A stretch of 64,000 bases of DNA from Kytococcus schroeteri (GCF_042433515.1 NZ_JBHLVH010000027.1:1-64000); one strand, 5' to 3'. Counted from the first letter of the stretch, positions 51,933 to 60,262 are shown. Notes: generated by a model from the sequence alone, not told the origin. Made by a program: numbers and translations.

Positions 51933-52736
51933 TCAGATCTTGGAGACCTGGTTGAACGCGAGCTCGACCGGGGTCTCCCGGCCGAAGATCGAGACCAGCA
52001 CCTGCACCTTGCGGGCTTCGACGTTGATCTCGGAGATCGTGGCAGGAAGGGTCTCGAACGGACCCTCCATGACGGTGACGGCCTCGCCGACCTCGAAGTC
52101 GACGAGCGGCATCTGCGGGGTGCCTGCCTGCGGCTCGACCGTGGTGGCGCCCTCCTGCGAGCCGGCGGCCGCCTCGGCCTGGGACTCGAAGTCGGGGGCC
52201 ATCATGTCGAAGACCTCGTCCAGGCTCAGCGGCACCGGGTCGGTGGCGTTGCCCACGAAGCCGGTGACGCCCGGGGTGTTGCGGACGGTGCCCCAGGAGG
52301 CGTTGGTGAGGTCCATGCGCACCAGGCAGTAGCCGGGCATGCGCACGCGCTCGACCGTCTTCTTCTGGTTGTTCTTGATCTCGGTGACCGTCTCCATGGG
52401 CACCTCGGCCTGGAAGATGTAGTCCTCCATGTTCATGGAGACCGCACGCTGCTCCAGGTTGGCCTTCACGCGCTTCTCGTAGCCGGCGTAGGTGTGGAGC
52501 ACGTACCAGTCACCGAACTGGCCGCGCAGCATGGCGCGGAACTCCTCGGCCTGGTCCTCGGCGGTGGGGGCGGCGTCCTCCTCGGACACCTCGGCGGCGT
52601 CGTCCGCGGCCTCGGCCTGCTCACCCTCGACGGTGGCGTCGGCCTCCGGGGCCTCGACCTCGTCGGCCACAGCGGACTCCTCGACGGCCTGGTCGGCCTC
52701 GAGCTCGGTCGCCTGGTCGGGCGTCTCCTCGGACAT
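51933..52736 (-). CDS. nusG: Transcription termination/antitermination protein NusG
   Basis: NusG binds RNA polymerase and links it to Rho or ribosomes. The 267-aa protein has an acidic N-terminal extension (residues 1-72), the NGN domain (WYVLHTYAGYEKRVKANLEQ) and the C-terminal KOW domain (VDFEVGEAVTVMEGPFETLP). Between them about 30 residues (after MMAPDFESQAEA) form an Ala/Gln/Glu-rich linker, longer than in E. coli. The ATG at 52736 begins MSEETPDQ after a weak GGAACCAG site. secE lies 104 nt upstream. Confidence 0.96.
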   Translation of the reverse strand: MSEETPDQATELEADQAVEESAVADEVEAPEADATVEGEQAEAADDAAEVSEEDAAPTAEDQAEEFRAMLRGQFGDWYVLHTYAGYEKRVKANLEQRAVSMNMEDYIFQAEVPMETVTEIKNNQKKTVERVRMPGYCLVRMDLTNASWGTVRNTPGVTGFVGNATDPVPLSLDEVFDMMAPDFESQAEAAAGSQEGATTVEPQAGTPQMPLVDFEVGEAVTVMEGPFETLPATISEINVEARKVQVLVSIFGRETPVELAFNQVSKI

Positions 52737-52840
52737 GCTCTGGTTCCTCCACGTGTGCTGGTTGCCGGTGCTGGGGCGGGCCTCGTCGGCCACGGGCGCG
52801 GGGCCCGTCGGCATCGACCCCGGGGGTCCTGCGCCGGGCC

Positions 52841-53134
52841 TCAGCCGAAGACGAGGTCGATCAGGCGCGAGAACAGCTGGTCGAGTCCGAAGACGAAGGC
52901 CATCATCGCCCCCACGAAGACGAGCACCACCAGCGTGTAGCTGACGAGCTCCTCGCGCGTGGGACGCACGACCTTGCTCAACTCGTCCGCGATCTGCTGC
53001 AGGAACAGCACGATGGAGTTGAAGAAGCGGGAGACCGGGTTGCTCCCCTGGGCCTTCCGCTCACGCAGGGGGACCTCGGAGTGGTCGGCCGGGGCCGTGC
53101 TGCGCTCGGCTGCTGCCGCGCTGGGCTCGGTCAC
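52841..53134 (-). CDS. secE: Preprotein translocase subunit SecE
   Basis: SecE clamps SecY in the membrane. The 97-aa protein has a polar N-terminus, the amphipathic helix with QIADELSKVVRPTREEL and one C-terminal membrane segment (YTLVVLVFVGAMMAFVFGL). The GTG at 53134 is chosen because GGAG lies 5 nt upstream; another GTG at 53140 is too close. The tRNA-Trp gene is 42 nt upstream, as in other actinobacteria. Confidence 0.94.
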   Translation of the reverse strand: MTEPSAAAAERSTAPADHSEVPLRERKAQGSNPVSRFFNSIVLFLQQIADELSKVVRPTREELVSYTLVVLVFVGAMMAFVFGLDQLFSRLIDLVFG

Positions 53135-53175
53135 GCTCACTCCTTCACGTGCTGGTTCCGCGGGGACGGACTGCG

Positions 53176-53248
53176 CAGGGCATGAGGGACTCGAACCCCC
53201 AACCCCCGGTTTTGGAGACCGGTGCTCTACCAATTGAGCTAATGCCCT
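53176..53248 (-). tRNA. trpT: tRNA-Trp (CCA)
   Basis: A full cloverleaf is readable: acceptor AGGGCAT/ATGCCCT, D-arm TAGCTCAATTGGTAGAGC, anticodon loop CTCCAAA with CCA, and T-arm GGGGGTTCGAGTCCCTC. The 3' CCA is not encoded. It is linked to secE-nusG. Confidence 0.96.
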
Positions 53249-53304
53249 TCGGCGGCCGGTGGGTCGACCGCCGTGGTCGGCGCACGGTGGTGCACCGACC
53301 GGGC

Positions 53305-53310
53305 ACTCTA
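53305..53310 (-). promoter_or_regulatory. Putative -10 for tRNA-Trp
   Basis: TAGAGT on the minus strand lies 57 nt before the mature tRNA 5' end. No good -35 is seen. Confidence 0.35.
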
Positions 53311-53432
53311 CTGCAGGGCGGCACCTGATTTCCACCCGAGGCCCCTGCCGCCCCCTCGGCGGTGGTTCCGCGCCCCGGCCGGCACCCCCACGGGGCCCCG
53401 GCCGTGCGGGGCCGGCTGCCAGAATGGCGGGC

Positions 53433-54665
53433 ATGACAAGCGACCAGTCCCCCGCCCAGCAGCCCGCCCGAGTGTCCCGCCGCCTGGCCGCGATCGCCGA
53501 GTCCGCGACCCTGGCCGTCACCGCGAAGGCCAAGGAGCTCAAGGCCCAGGGCCGACCGGTCATCGGCTTCGGCGCCGGCGAGCCGGACTTCCCGACCCCC
53601 GCCCACGTGGTGGAGGCCGCCGCGGCCGCCTGCCACGACCCGGCCAACCACCGGTACACCGCCGCCGGCGGCCTGCCCGAGCTCAAGCAGGCCATCGTGG
53701 AGGCCACCGCCCGCCACACGGGCCTGGAGCTGACCCCCCAGCAGGTGCTCGTGACCAACGGTGGCAAGCAGGCCGTGTACAACACCTTCGCCGCCCTGCT
53801 CGACCCGGGCGACGAGGTGCTCCTGCCCGCCCCCTACTGGACCACCTACCCCGAGGCCATCGCCCTGGCCGGCGGCACGTCCGTGGAGGTCTTCGCCGAC
53901 GAGACCCAGGAGTACAAGGTCACCGTCGAGCAGCTCGAGGCCGCCCGCACCGAGCGCACCAAGGTGCTGCTCTTCGTCTCCCCCTCCAACCCCACCGGCG
54001 CGGTCTACTCCCGCGACGAGGTCGAGGCCATCGGCCGCTGGGCGGTGGAGCACGGCATCTGGGTGGTCACCGACGAGATCTACGAGTACCTCGTGTACGG
54101 CGACGCGGAGTTCCACTCGATGCCGGTGGTGGTCCCGGAGCTGGCCGACACCTGCGTGGTGCTCAACGGCGTGGCCAAGACGTACGCCATGACCGGCTGG
54201 CGCGTGGGCTGGATGGCCGGCCCCGTGGACGTCATCAAGGCCGCCACCAACCTGCAGTCGCACGCCACCTCCAACGTGGCCAACGTCTCGCAGCGCGCCG
54301 CCGTCGCGGCCCTGAACGGTGGCATGGAGGACGTGGAGCGCATGCACGAGGCGTTCGACCGCCGCCGCCGGACCATCGTGAGGATGCTCAACGAGATCGA
54401 GGGCGTGGAGTGCCCGATGCCGGAGGGCGCGTTCTACGCCTACCCCTCGGTCAAGGGCGTGCTCGGCAAGGAGATCCGCGGGAAGCGCCCGCAGACCTCC
54501 CTGGAGCTGGCCGCGCTCATCCTCGAGGAGGCCGAGGTGGCCGTGGTGCCCGGTGAGGCCTTCGGCCCCTCGGGCTACCTGCGCCTCTCCTACGCCCTGG
54601 GCGACGAGGACCTGGAGGAGGGCGTGGGCCGCATCCAGAAGCTGCTGGCCGAGGCCCGCGACTGA
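53433..54665 (+). CDS. Class I pyridoxal-phosphate aminotransferase, aspartate type
   Basis: This enzyme moves an amino group between an amino acid, probably aspartate, and 2-oxoglutarate. The 410-aa protein has the fold type I landmarks: GAGEPDFPTP, TNGGKQAVYN for the phosphate, SPSNPTGAVY, DEIYEYLVYG, the PLP lysine near residue 249 in NGVAKTYAMTGWRVGW, and the carboxylate Arg in YLRLSYA. It belongs to the Ib group, members of which act on aspartate or prephenate. The ATG at 53433 is preferred; CAGAAT 7 nt upstream suggests a leaderless mRNA, with ATG 53424 an alternative. Confidence 0.92.
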   Translation: MTSDQSPAQQPARVSRRLAAIAESATLAVTAKAKELKAQGRPVIGFGAGEPDFPTPAHVVEAAAAACHDPANHRYTAAGGLPELKQAIVEATARHTGLELTPQQVLVTNGGKQAVYNTFAALLDPGDEVLLPAPYWTTYPEAIALAGGTSVEVFADETQEYKVTVEQLEAARTERTKVLLFVSPSNPTGAVYSRDEVEAIGRWAVEHGIWVVTDEIYEYLVYGDAEFHSMPVVVPELADTCVVLNGVAKTYAMTGWRVGWMAGPVDVIKAATNLQSHATSNVANVSQRAAVAALNGGMEDVERMHEAFDRRRRTIVRMLNEIEGVECPMPEGAFYAYPSVKGVLGKEIRGKRPQTSLELAALILEEAEVAVVPGEAFGPSGYLRLSYALGDEDLEEGVGRIQKLLAEARD

Positions 54666-54688
54666 CACGGCACCGCACCGATGCCGCA

Positions 54689-54722
54689 GGGGCCGCCCAC
54701 CACGCACGTGGTGGGCGGCCCC
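54689..54722 (+). terminator. Terminator after the aminotransferase gene
   Basis: Perfect 15-bp arms (54689-54703 and 54708-54722) around GCAC lie 24 nt after the stop. Confidence 0.75.
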
Positions 54723-54837
54723 GCCGCGTGGCGCGACGGACCCCGCCGGGTGGACGACCGCCGGGCACGGGCGGAGACTGGGCCTGACGCCCCGCCCGCA
54801 GCGGGCCGACCCGGTGGACACGACCCAGGAGACCCCC

Positions 54838-55218
54838 ATGAGCCAGGACTTCCCCCGCACCGCCTCCGATCTCGACGCCGTGGACGACCTCGTGGACCCC
54901 GACCAGGAGTTCAGCGGGGACGGCACGCTCAGCTATGACGACGAGCCGGACGGCCCCGCCGAGGAGGTGGACGCCCAGCAGGAGTACGGCGAGGTGACCG
55001 CCGAGGACCTGGGCACCGACGACCTCGTGCAGGACGGCAGCGAGGTGGTCGAGGACGCGGGGCGGGAGGCCGACGGGGCGCTGGCCGGCATCGACCCTGC
55101 CCAGCCCGCGACCGACCGCCTGGCCCGCGAGCAGGACACCAACGGCATCGAGGACGAGGGCGAGGGGGCGATGAGCGACCCGGCCGTGGACCACGTGGTC
55201 GACGCCGACGACGCCTGA
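54838..55218 (+). CDS. Small acidic protein, unknown function
   Basis: This 126-aa protein is extremely rich in Asp and Glu, with no cysteine, no tryptophan and no membrane segment, so it is probably disordered or weakly folded and cytosolic. Short repeats of acidic pairs occur, for example VDDLVDPDQEF and TDDLVQDGSEVVEDAG. It resembles uncharacterised actinobacterial acidic proteins, but I cannot name a family. AGGAGAC precedes the ATG at a proper spacing. It lies between a terminator and the deaminase gene, 35 nt before the next start. Confidence 0.75.
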   Translation: MSQDFPRTASDLDAVDDLVDPDQEFSGDGTLSYDDEPDGPAEEVDAQQEYGEVTAEDLGTDDLVQDGSEVVEDAGREADGALAGIDPAQPATDRLAREQDTNGIEDEGEGAMSDPAVDHVVDADDA

Positions 55219-55253
55219 GGAGGCAGCTCGAGCCCGGGTGGCAGACTCCGGAC

Positions 55254-56339
55254 ATGGACGCCGGCACCGCCACCCCCCGCACCGACGACCTCGTCACGGG
55301 CGCCCTGCTCCAGCCCGGTGACAGGGTCGTGGACCTGCCCAAGGCGCACCTGCACCTGCACTTCACGGGGTCGATGCGGATCAGCACCCTGCGCGAGCTG
55401 GCCGCGCAGAAGGGCCTGCGGCTGCCGAGCGCGCTCGTGGACGACTGGCCGCCGGTGCTGCGTGCCACCGACGAGCGCGGCTGGTTCCGCTTCCAGCGCC
55501 TCTACGACGCCGCCAGGGCGTGCGTGACGACCGAGACCGACATGCGCCGCATCGTGCGCGAGGCCGCGCAGGACGACGCCGCCGAGGGGTCGCGCTGGCT
55601 GGAGATCCAGGTGGACCCCACGAGCTACGCCCCGCACGTCGGGGGCATCACGCCCGCGCTGGAGATCGTCCTCGACGAGGCGCGCCGGGCATCGGCCGAG
55701 GAGGGCATCGGCGTGGCCGTGGTGGTGGCGGCGAGCCGCACCCGGCACCCCTACGACGCCCGCGCCCTGGCCCGTCTGGCCGCCCAGCACGCCGGGGACG
55801 GCCCGGGGACGGTGGTGGGCTTCGGACTCTCCAACGACGAGCGCCGCGGGGACACCGCGGAGTTCGCCAAGGCGTTCTCCATCGCGCGTCGGGCGGGGCT
55901 CGCCTCGGTGCCGCACGCCGGGGAGCTGCTCGGTCCCCGCCACGTGGCCGACGCACTGGACGCCCTGGCACCGGACCGGCTGGGCCACGGGGTGCGGGCC
56001 AGCGAGGACCCCGAGCTGCTGGCGGAGGTGGTGCGCCGCGGCATCGCGCTGGAGGTGTGCCCGGGCAGCAACGTGGCCCTGGGCGTGTACTCCGCCCTGG
56101 ACCAGGTGCCCCTGCGGGCCCTGCTCGACGCCGGGGCGACGGTGGCGCTCGGCGCGGACGACCCGCTGCTCTTCGGCTCCCGGCTGGCCGACCAGTACGT
56201 GGCCGCACGCGACGTGCACGGGCTGGACGCCGCCGCCCTCGGGGACCTCGCGCGGGCCTCCTTCGCCGCGAGCCGGGCCCCGCGCGAGGTGGTCGAGGCC
56301 GCCGAGCGGGACATCGCCGCGTGGGTGGCCGCCGGCTGA
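55254..56339 (+). CDS. Adenosine-deaminase-family amidohydrolase
   Basis: The 361-aa protein has the metal and catalytic residues of the ADA family: HLHLH (about residues 33-37), the catalytic Glu in PHAGEL (about 224), His in LGHGV, and the Asp pair in LGADDPLL. The substrate-loop text KAHLHLHFTGSMR differs from the KAELHLHLDGSL of classical adenosine deaminases, and GADDP replaces NTDDP, so adenosine is likely but not certain; another aminopurine nucleoside is possible. A CAGACT hexamer 6 nt before the ATG suggests a leaderless mRNA. Confidence 0.85.
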   Translation: MDAGTATPRTDDLVTGALLQPGDRVVDLPKAHLHLHFTGSMRISTLRELAAQKGLRLPSALVDDWPPVLRATDERGWFRFQRLYDAARACVTTETDMRRIVREAAQDDAAEGSRWLEIQVDPTSYAPHVGGITPALEIVLDEARRASAEEGIGVAVVVAASRTRHPYDARALARLAAQHAGDGPGTVVGFGLSNDERRGDTAEFAKAFSIARRAGLASVPHAGELLGPRHVADALDALAPDRLGHGVRASEDPELLAEVVRRGIALEVCPGSNVALGVYSALDQVPLRALLDAGATVALGADDPLLFGSRLADQYVAARDVHGLDAAALGDLARASFAASRAPREVVEAAERDIAAWVAAG

Positions 56340-56401
56340 GCGCCACCGGGCCGTCACCCGGCGGCCACCCCGGGGTCACCCGCGAGGGCCACGGTGGGGC
56401 C

Positions 56402-57490
56402 ATGCACACACGCACCCCCCTGACCCTGTCCCTGTCCGCGTCCGTCGCCGCCCTGGCCGCCCTCGCCGTCGGGGCACCGGCCACGGCCTCGGCCCCCGAC
56501 GACGTGGCCCACGTGGCCGTGCTCGGCGACACCCCCTACGGCCCCGAGCAGACCGAGCAGTTCCCCGCCCTCGTGGACGACGTCAACGCCCACGGGTTCG
56601 ACTGGGTCCTCCACGCCGGCGACGTGAAGAGCGGGTCCACCCCCTGCTCCGACGAGCTGCTGGCCACCTCCCGCGCGCTGTACGACACCTTCGAGGCGCC
56701 GTTCGTGCTCACCCCGGGCGACAACGAGTGGACCGACTGCCACCGCGAGAAGGCCGGGCAGTACCTGCCCACCGAGCGCCTGGAGCACACCCGCGCGCTC
56801 TTCTACCCGAACCCCCGCGGCACCATCGGGGGGCGGTCGATGGAGGTGGTTCCCCAGTCGGCCGAGCAGCCCGAGCACGCACAGTCGGTGGAGAACGTGC
56901 GCTTCCACGCCGCCGGCACCACCTTCGCCACCGTGCACGTGGTGGGCAGCCAGAACGGCGAGGCCCCCTGGGACGAGCTGGCCGAGGGCGACCACCCGGC
57001 CGAGCGGATGGCCGAGGTGCGCCAGCGCCGCGCGGCGAACCTGGACTGGATCGACGCCGCCTTCGACACCGCGCAGGAGCGGGGCGACGCCGCCGTGGCG
57101 ATCATGATGCAGGCCGAGCCGGTGGCCGACGAGCCCGGCTACGCCGCCGAGCGAGCGCTGCTGCTGGAGCGCGCCGCCGCCTTCGACGGCCCGGTGCTCC
57201 TGCTGCACGGCGACGAGCACCAGCACGAGGAGGAGGCGCACTACGGCGGGGTGCAGAACCTGACGCGCGTGGAGACCTTCGGCGACACGGCCACGCAGTG
57301 GCTGAGCATGACCGTGGACCCCTCCACCGAGGAGGTCTTCTCGTTCCGGACCCACGAGGTGGGCCAGGACGGGCCGATCGTGGACACCGGTGTGGCGAGC
57401 GGCCCGGACGCCTCGCCCTGGGCCGGCCTGGCGGGGCTGGGCCTGGTGGCGGCCGGTGGCACGCTCGTGGCCCGCAGCCGCCGCGCCTGA
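56402..57490 (+). CDS. Secreted calcineurin-like metallophosphoesterase
   Basis: Residues 1-31 are a Sec signal peptide (LSLSASVAALAALAVGAPAT). The mature part has metallophosphoesterase motifs GDTPYG, LHAGDVKSG, TPGDNEWTDC and a His-rich GDEHQHEEE, so metal-dependent phosphoester hydrolysis is likely; the exact substrate is unknown. The C-terminus is a hydrophobic segment followed by RSRRA, which looks like a membrane or wall anchor but lacks LPxTG. CACGGT 6 nt before the ATG and the lack of a Shine-Dalgarno fit a leaderless mRNA. The gene is 62 nt after the deaminase and ends in a strong hairpin. Confidence 0.82.
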   Translation: MHTRTPLTLSLSASVAALAALAVGAPATASAPDDVAHVAVLGDTPYGPEQTEQFPALVDDVNAHGFDWVLHAGDVKSGSTPCSDELLATSRALYDTFEAPFVLTPGDNEWTDCHREKAGQYLPTERLEHTRALFYPNPRGTIGGRSMEVVPQSAEQPEHAQSVENVRFHAAGTTFATVHVVGSQNGEAPWDELAEGDHPAERMAEVRQRRAANLDWIDAAFDTAQERGDAAVAIMMQAEPVADEPGYAAERALLLERAAAFDGPVLLLHGDEHQHEEEAHYGGVQNLTRVETFGDTATQWLSMTVDPSTEEVFSFRTHEVGQDGPIVDTGVASGPDASPWAGLAGLGLVAAGGTLVARSRRA

Positions 57491-57502
57491 GCCACCGCAC
57501 GC

Positions 57503-57539
57503 CCGAAGGGACCCCGTCCGTCGGACGGGGTCCCTTCGG
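57503..57539. terminator. Bidirectional hairpin terminator
   Basis: 18-nt arms (57503-57520 and 57522-57539) are perfect inverse complements around one T. It lies between the convergent phosphoesterase and murB genes. Confidence 0.75.
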
Positions 57540-57569
57540 CGTCGGCGCGGCCGGGCCGCGGGCACGTCC

Positions 57570-58682
57570 TCAGAGCTGGTGGCCGACGAAGACGGGCTCG
57601 TTGACCAGGCGCACCCCGAAGGCCTCCTCGACCCCGAGGCGCACCTCGCGGGCCAGCGCGGCCACGTCGGCCGCCGTCGCCGAGCCCCGGTTGGTGATGG
57701 CCAGCGGGTGCTTGGTGGACAGCGCGGCCGGCCCCGGCATCGCGTAGCCCTTGCCGTACCCGGCCTTGTCGATGAGCCAGGCCGCACTCGTCTTGACCAT
57801 CCCGTCGCCCGCCGGGAACTCCGGCGGCTCCGGGGCGGTGGGGCCGAAGCGCTCCACCACGTGGGCCCGCACCTCGTCCATCTGGGCGGCGGTGATGATC
57901 GGGTTGGTGAAGAAGGACCCGCACGACCAGGTGTCGTGGTCGTCGGCGTCCCAGACCATGCCGCGCTGCCGGCGCTGGGCCAGGACGGCCTCGCGGGCGT
58001 CGGCCAGGGCGACGCGCTCCCCCATCTCCACGCCGAGGCCCTGTGCGAGGGCGGCGTAGCCCACCGGCTGGGAGCGGTCGGTGGCCTCCAGCAGGAAGGT
58101 CACCGCGAGCACGACGTAGCGGCCCGTGGAGCCCTTCTGGGTGCGCTTGAACAGCGAGTCCCGGTAGGCGAAGGCGCACTCGGCGGCGGACATCTCCTGC
58201 ACCTCGCCGGTCTCACGGTCGAGCACGCGCACGGACTCCACCGTCTGCGAGACGTCCTGCCCGTAGGCGCCCACGTTCTGGATGGGGGTGGAGCCCACGC
58301 ACCCGGGGATGCCCGACAGGGCCTCGATGCCGCTCCAGCCGTTCTGCACGGCGTGGGCGACGAAGGCGTCCCAGGGCTCGCCGGCGGCGGCGCGCACGCG
58401 CACCCGCCCGTCCCCGGCGTCCTCGACCTCGATGCCGCGCGTGGCCACCTGCACGACGGTGCCGGGGAACCCCGCATCGCTGATGACGAGGTTGGAGCCG
58501 CCGGAGACCAGCAGGAGGTCCTCCCCCGCGGCGTCGGCGGCGCGCACGGCGGCCACGAGGTCGTCGGTGGTGGCGGCACGCACGAGGGTCCGGGCGGGGC
58601 CGCCGACGCGCAGCGTGGTGAGCGGGGCCAGCGGGGCGTCGTGCTCGGTGCGGGAGGCCTCGGAGAGCGGAGGGGTGCTCAC
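57570..58682 (-). CDS. murB: UDP-N-acetylmuramate dehydrogenase
   Basis: MurB reduces UDP-GlcNAc-enolpyruvate to UDP-MurNAc with NADPH. The 370-aa protein has TTLRVGGPAR, the FAD-binding LLVSGGSNLVISDAGFPG, IPGCVGSTPIQNVGAYGQ and the catalytic Ser in SCGSFFTNP of type I enzymes. The GTG at 58682 overlaps the hadB stop by 4 nt. Linkage of murB to hadAB and rpmG is common in actinobacteria. Confidence 0.95.
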   Translation of the reverse strand: MSTPPLSEASRTEHDAPLAPLTTLRVGGPARTLVRAATTDDLVAAVRAADAAGEDLLLVSGGSNLVISDAGFPGTVVQVATRGIEVEDAGDGRVRVRAAAGEPWDAFVAHAVQNGWSGIEALSGIPGCVGSTPIQNVGAYGQDVSQTVESVRVLDRETGEVQEMSAAECAFAYRDSLFKRTQKGSTGRYVVLAVTFLLEATDRSQPVGYAALAQGLGVEMGERVALADAREAVLAQRRQRGMVWDADDHDTWSCGSFFTNPIITAAQMDEVRAHVVERFGPTAPEPPEFPAGDGMVKTSAAWLIDKAGYGKGYAMPGPAALSTKHPLAITNRGSATAADVAALAREVRLGVEEAFGVRLVNEPVFVGHQL

Positions 58683-59143
58683 GCGTCCTCCCCGGAGAGG
58701 TCGACCGTGGCGGTGGCCCGGCCGAGCACCGGCTTGGGGGCGCCCTCCTGGGTGACCGCCAGCGCCAGGGTGACGGTGTCGCCCTCGACCTGCTTGACGG
58801 TGCCGGTCACCGTGAGCACGGCCTCACCCGGGTCGGGCACCACGACCGGCGCGGAGAAGCGGGTGGAGAGGCCCAGGACGCGGGCGGGGTCGCCGGCCCA
58901 GTCCCCGACGCAGGTGGCCGCGCGCCCCATCGTGAGCATGCCGTGGGCCAGCACGCCGGGCAGGCCCACCTCAGCGGCGACGCGGTCGCTCCAGTGGATG
59001 GGGTTGTGGTCGCCGGAGGCGCCGGCGTAGGAGACGAGGTCGGCGCGGGTGAGGCGGACCTCGCGCTCGAAGGCGACGTCGCCGATGGTGAGCGACGCGA
59101 CGTCGGGGGCGGCGGTGGGCTGCTGCGGGGTCTGGTCGGACAT
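58679..59143 (-). CDS. hadB: MaoC-like (R)-specific dehydratase HadB
   Basis: This hot-dog-fold protein of 154 aa has the catalytic Asp/His pattern SGDHNPIHWSDRVAAEVGLP and GVLAHGMLTMG. In mycobacteria HadB pairs with HadA to dehydrate 3-hydroxyacyl-ACP. This organism shows no sign of mycolate genes here, so the role may be in general fatty acid synthesis. Its ATG shares one base with the hadA stop (TGATG). No HadC gene is present. Confidence 0.88.
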   Translation of the reverse strand: MSDQTPQQPTAAPDVASLTIGDVAFEREVRLTRADLVSYAGASGDHNPIHWSDRVAAEVGLPGVLAHGMLTMGRAATCVGDWAGDPARVLGLSTRFSAPVVVPDPGEAVLTVTGTVKQVEGDTVTLALAVTQEGAPKPVLGRATATVDLSGEDA

Positions 59144-59631
59144 CAGGCCTCCTGCGCCGGGGCGGTCGAGATGACGAGGGTGGAGGTGCCGGTGGCCACG
59201 AGGTCCTCGGACTCGTCCAGCACCGTGGTGCGCAGCGCGAGCATGCACGTGGAGCCCATCATCTTGGCGCTGGTGACCTCGGTGGTGGCGGTGAGCTCGT
59301 CACCGGCCACCACGGGGCGCTCGTGGGTGAAGGACTGCTCGCCGTGCACGACGTTCTGCAGCGCGATGCCCAGGTCCGGGTCGGACAGCAGGAGGAAGTC
59401 GGCCGCCTGCGTGACCTTGACGACGAAGGTGGGGGGTGCCACGAGGTCGGCGTACCCGGCCTCGGCGGCAACCGCCACGTCGTGGTGCACGGGGTGCTCC
59501 GCGCCGACCGCGCGGGCGAACTCGCGCACGGCGGGGCGGGCCACCTGGTAGGGCTCCTGCAGGGTCCAGTTGCGGCCGGTGACCCGCTCGGCGAGCGTGC
59601 CGGCGGCGGCCTGGGTGTCGGCGGACGTCAT
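59143..59631 (-). CDS. hadA: Dehydratase subunit HadA, FAS1-like dehydratase domain
   Basis: The 162-aa protein has a single hot-dog domain of the N-terminal MaoC type: REFARAVGAEHPVHHDVAVA, APPTFVVKVTQAADFLL, and VVHGEQSFTHERPVVAGDEL. It lacks the Asp/His catalytic loop carried by HadB, as expected for the substrate-binding partner. It lies 85 nt after rpmG and overlaps hadB, so the two are probably made together. Confidence 0.88.
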   Translation of the reverse strand: MTSADTQAAAGTLAERVTGRNWTLQEPYQVARPAVREFARAVGAEHPVHHDVAVAAEAGYADLVAPPTFVVKVTQAADFLLLSDPDLGIALQNVVHGEQSFTHERPVVAGDELTATTEVTSAKMMGSTCMLALRTTVLDESEDLVATGTSTLVISTAPAQEA

Positions 59632-59663
59632 GCCGCGAGCCTATGCGACACCCCGCACGCACG

Positions 59664-59697
59664 GAGGAGGGCCGCCCCGTGCGGGGCGGCCCTCCTC
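59664..59697 (-). terminator. Hairpin between rpmG and hadA
   Basis: GAGGAGGGCCGCCCC (59664-59678) and GGGGCGGCCCTCCTC (59683-59697) are perfect arms around GTGC. It lies after rpmG, so hadAB-murB may need readthrough or a separate promoter. Confidence 0.7.
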
Positions 59698-59716
59698 GTG
59701 GTCTGGTGTGCGGACC

Positions 59717-59887
59717 TCAGCGGGTCTCGCGGTGCGCGGTGTGGGACTGGCAGCGCGCGCAGAACTTCTTCAGCTCAAGACGGTCGGGGTTGTTCCGACG
59801 GTTCTTCTTGGTGATGTAGTTGCGCTCCTTGCAGTCCGTGCACGCCAGAGTGATCTTCGGGCGGACGTCAGCGCTCTTGCTGGCCAT
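59717..59887 (-). CDS. rpmG: 50S ribosomal protein L33 (bL33), zinc form
   Basis: This 56-aa protein (MASKSADVRPKITLACTDCK, with FCARCQSHTAH) is the zinc form, with two CxxC pairs. It is placed after tRNA-Met and tRNA-Thr, with 84 nt to tRNA-Met; a weak ribosome site precedes the ATG. Confidence 0.96.
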   Translation of the reverse strand: MASKSADVRPKITLACTDCKERNYITKKNRRNNPDRLELKKFCARCQSHTAHRETR

Positions 59888-59971
59888 GGGGCAACCTGCT
59901 CTCGGACGGATTGTTCGTGGTGCGCCCCGATGGGGCACGGCGGCGGGTCCACTGGGTGGACCGTCTGCCAG

Positions 59972-60045
59972 TAGCGGGGAGGGGGCTCGATCCCCTGACC
60001 TCACGATTATGAGTCGTGCGCTCTAACCAGCTGAGCTACCCCGCC
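59972..60045 (-). tRNA. tRNA-Met (CAT), elongator type
   Basis: A cloverleaf of 74 nt is readable with acceptor GGCGGGG/CCCCGCT (one G-U pair), D-arm TAGCTCAGCTGGTTAGAGC, anticodon stem CGACT..AATCG with CAT, and T-arm AGGGGATCGAGCCCCCT. The first pair G-U and the anticodon stem lacking three G-C pairs argue for the elongator. CCA is not encoded. Confidence 0.95.
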
Positions 60046-60083
60046 TCGGCGGGTGGGCCGACCCGAAGGCCGGCCACCACCAG

Positions 60084-60156
60084 AGCCCCCAAGCGGAATC
60101 GAACCGCTGACCTTCTCCTTACCATGGAGACGCTCTACCGACTGAGCTATAGGGGC
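60084..60156 (-). tRNA. tRNA-Thr (GGT)
   Basis: The cloverleaf has acceptor GCCCCTA/TGGGGGC, D-arm TAGCTCAGTCGGTAGAGC, anticodon loop ATGGTAA with GGT, and T-arm AGCGGTTCGATTCCGCT. CCA is not encoded. It is the first gene of the tRNA-Thr/tRNA-Met/rpmG unit. Confidence 0.95.
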
Positions 60157-60180
60157 GTCGCGGCCGTGACCGCTCGGAGA

Positions 60181-60209
60181 ACAATACACACAGCTTCTGG
60201 AATGTGCAA
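60181..60209 (-). promoter_or_regulatory. Promoter of the tRNA-Thr/tRNA-Met/rpmG unit
   Basis: TTGCAC (60204-60209) and TATTGT (60181-60186) on the minus strand have exactly 17 nt between them, with an AT-rich start region. Confidence 0.7.
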
Positions 60210-60218
60210 AAACGGCGC

Positions 60219-60258
60219 GGTGGCGCGGATTCCCGGCCTCGGTGGAACCCGCGCCACC
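60219..60258 (-). terminator. Hairpin after the MaoC dehydratase gene
   Basis: GGTGGCGCGG (60219-60228) and CCGCGCCACC (60249-60258) pair across 20 nt, right after the stop at 60263. Confidence 0.5.
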
Positions 60259-60262
60259 TGCC

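Noticed and set aside
59664..59697. A promoter for hadAB in the hairpin region
   Set aside because: The 85-nt gap is mostly the hairpin; no TAnnnT with a -35 was found.
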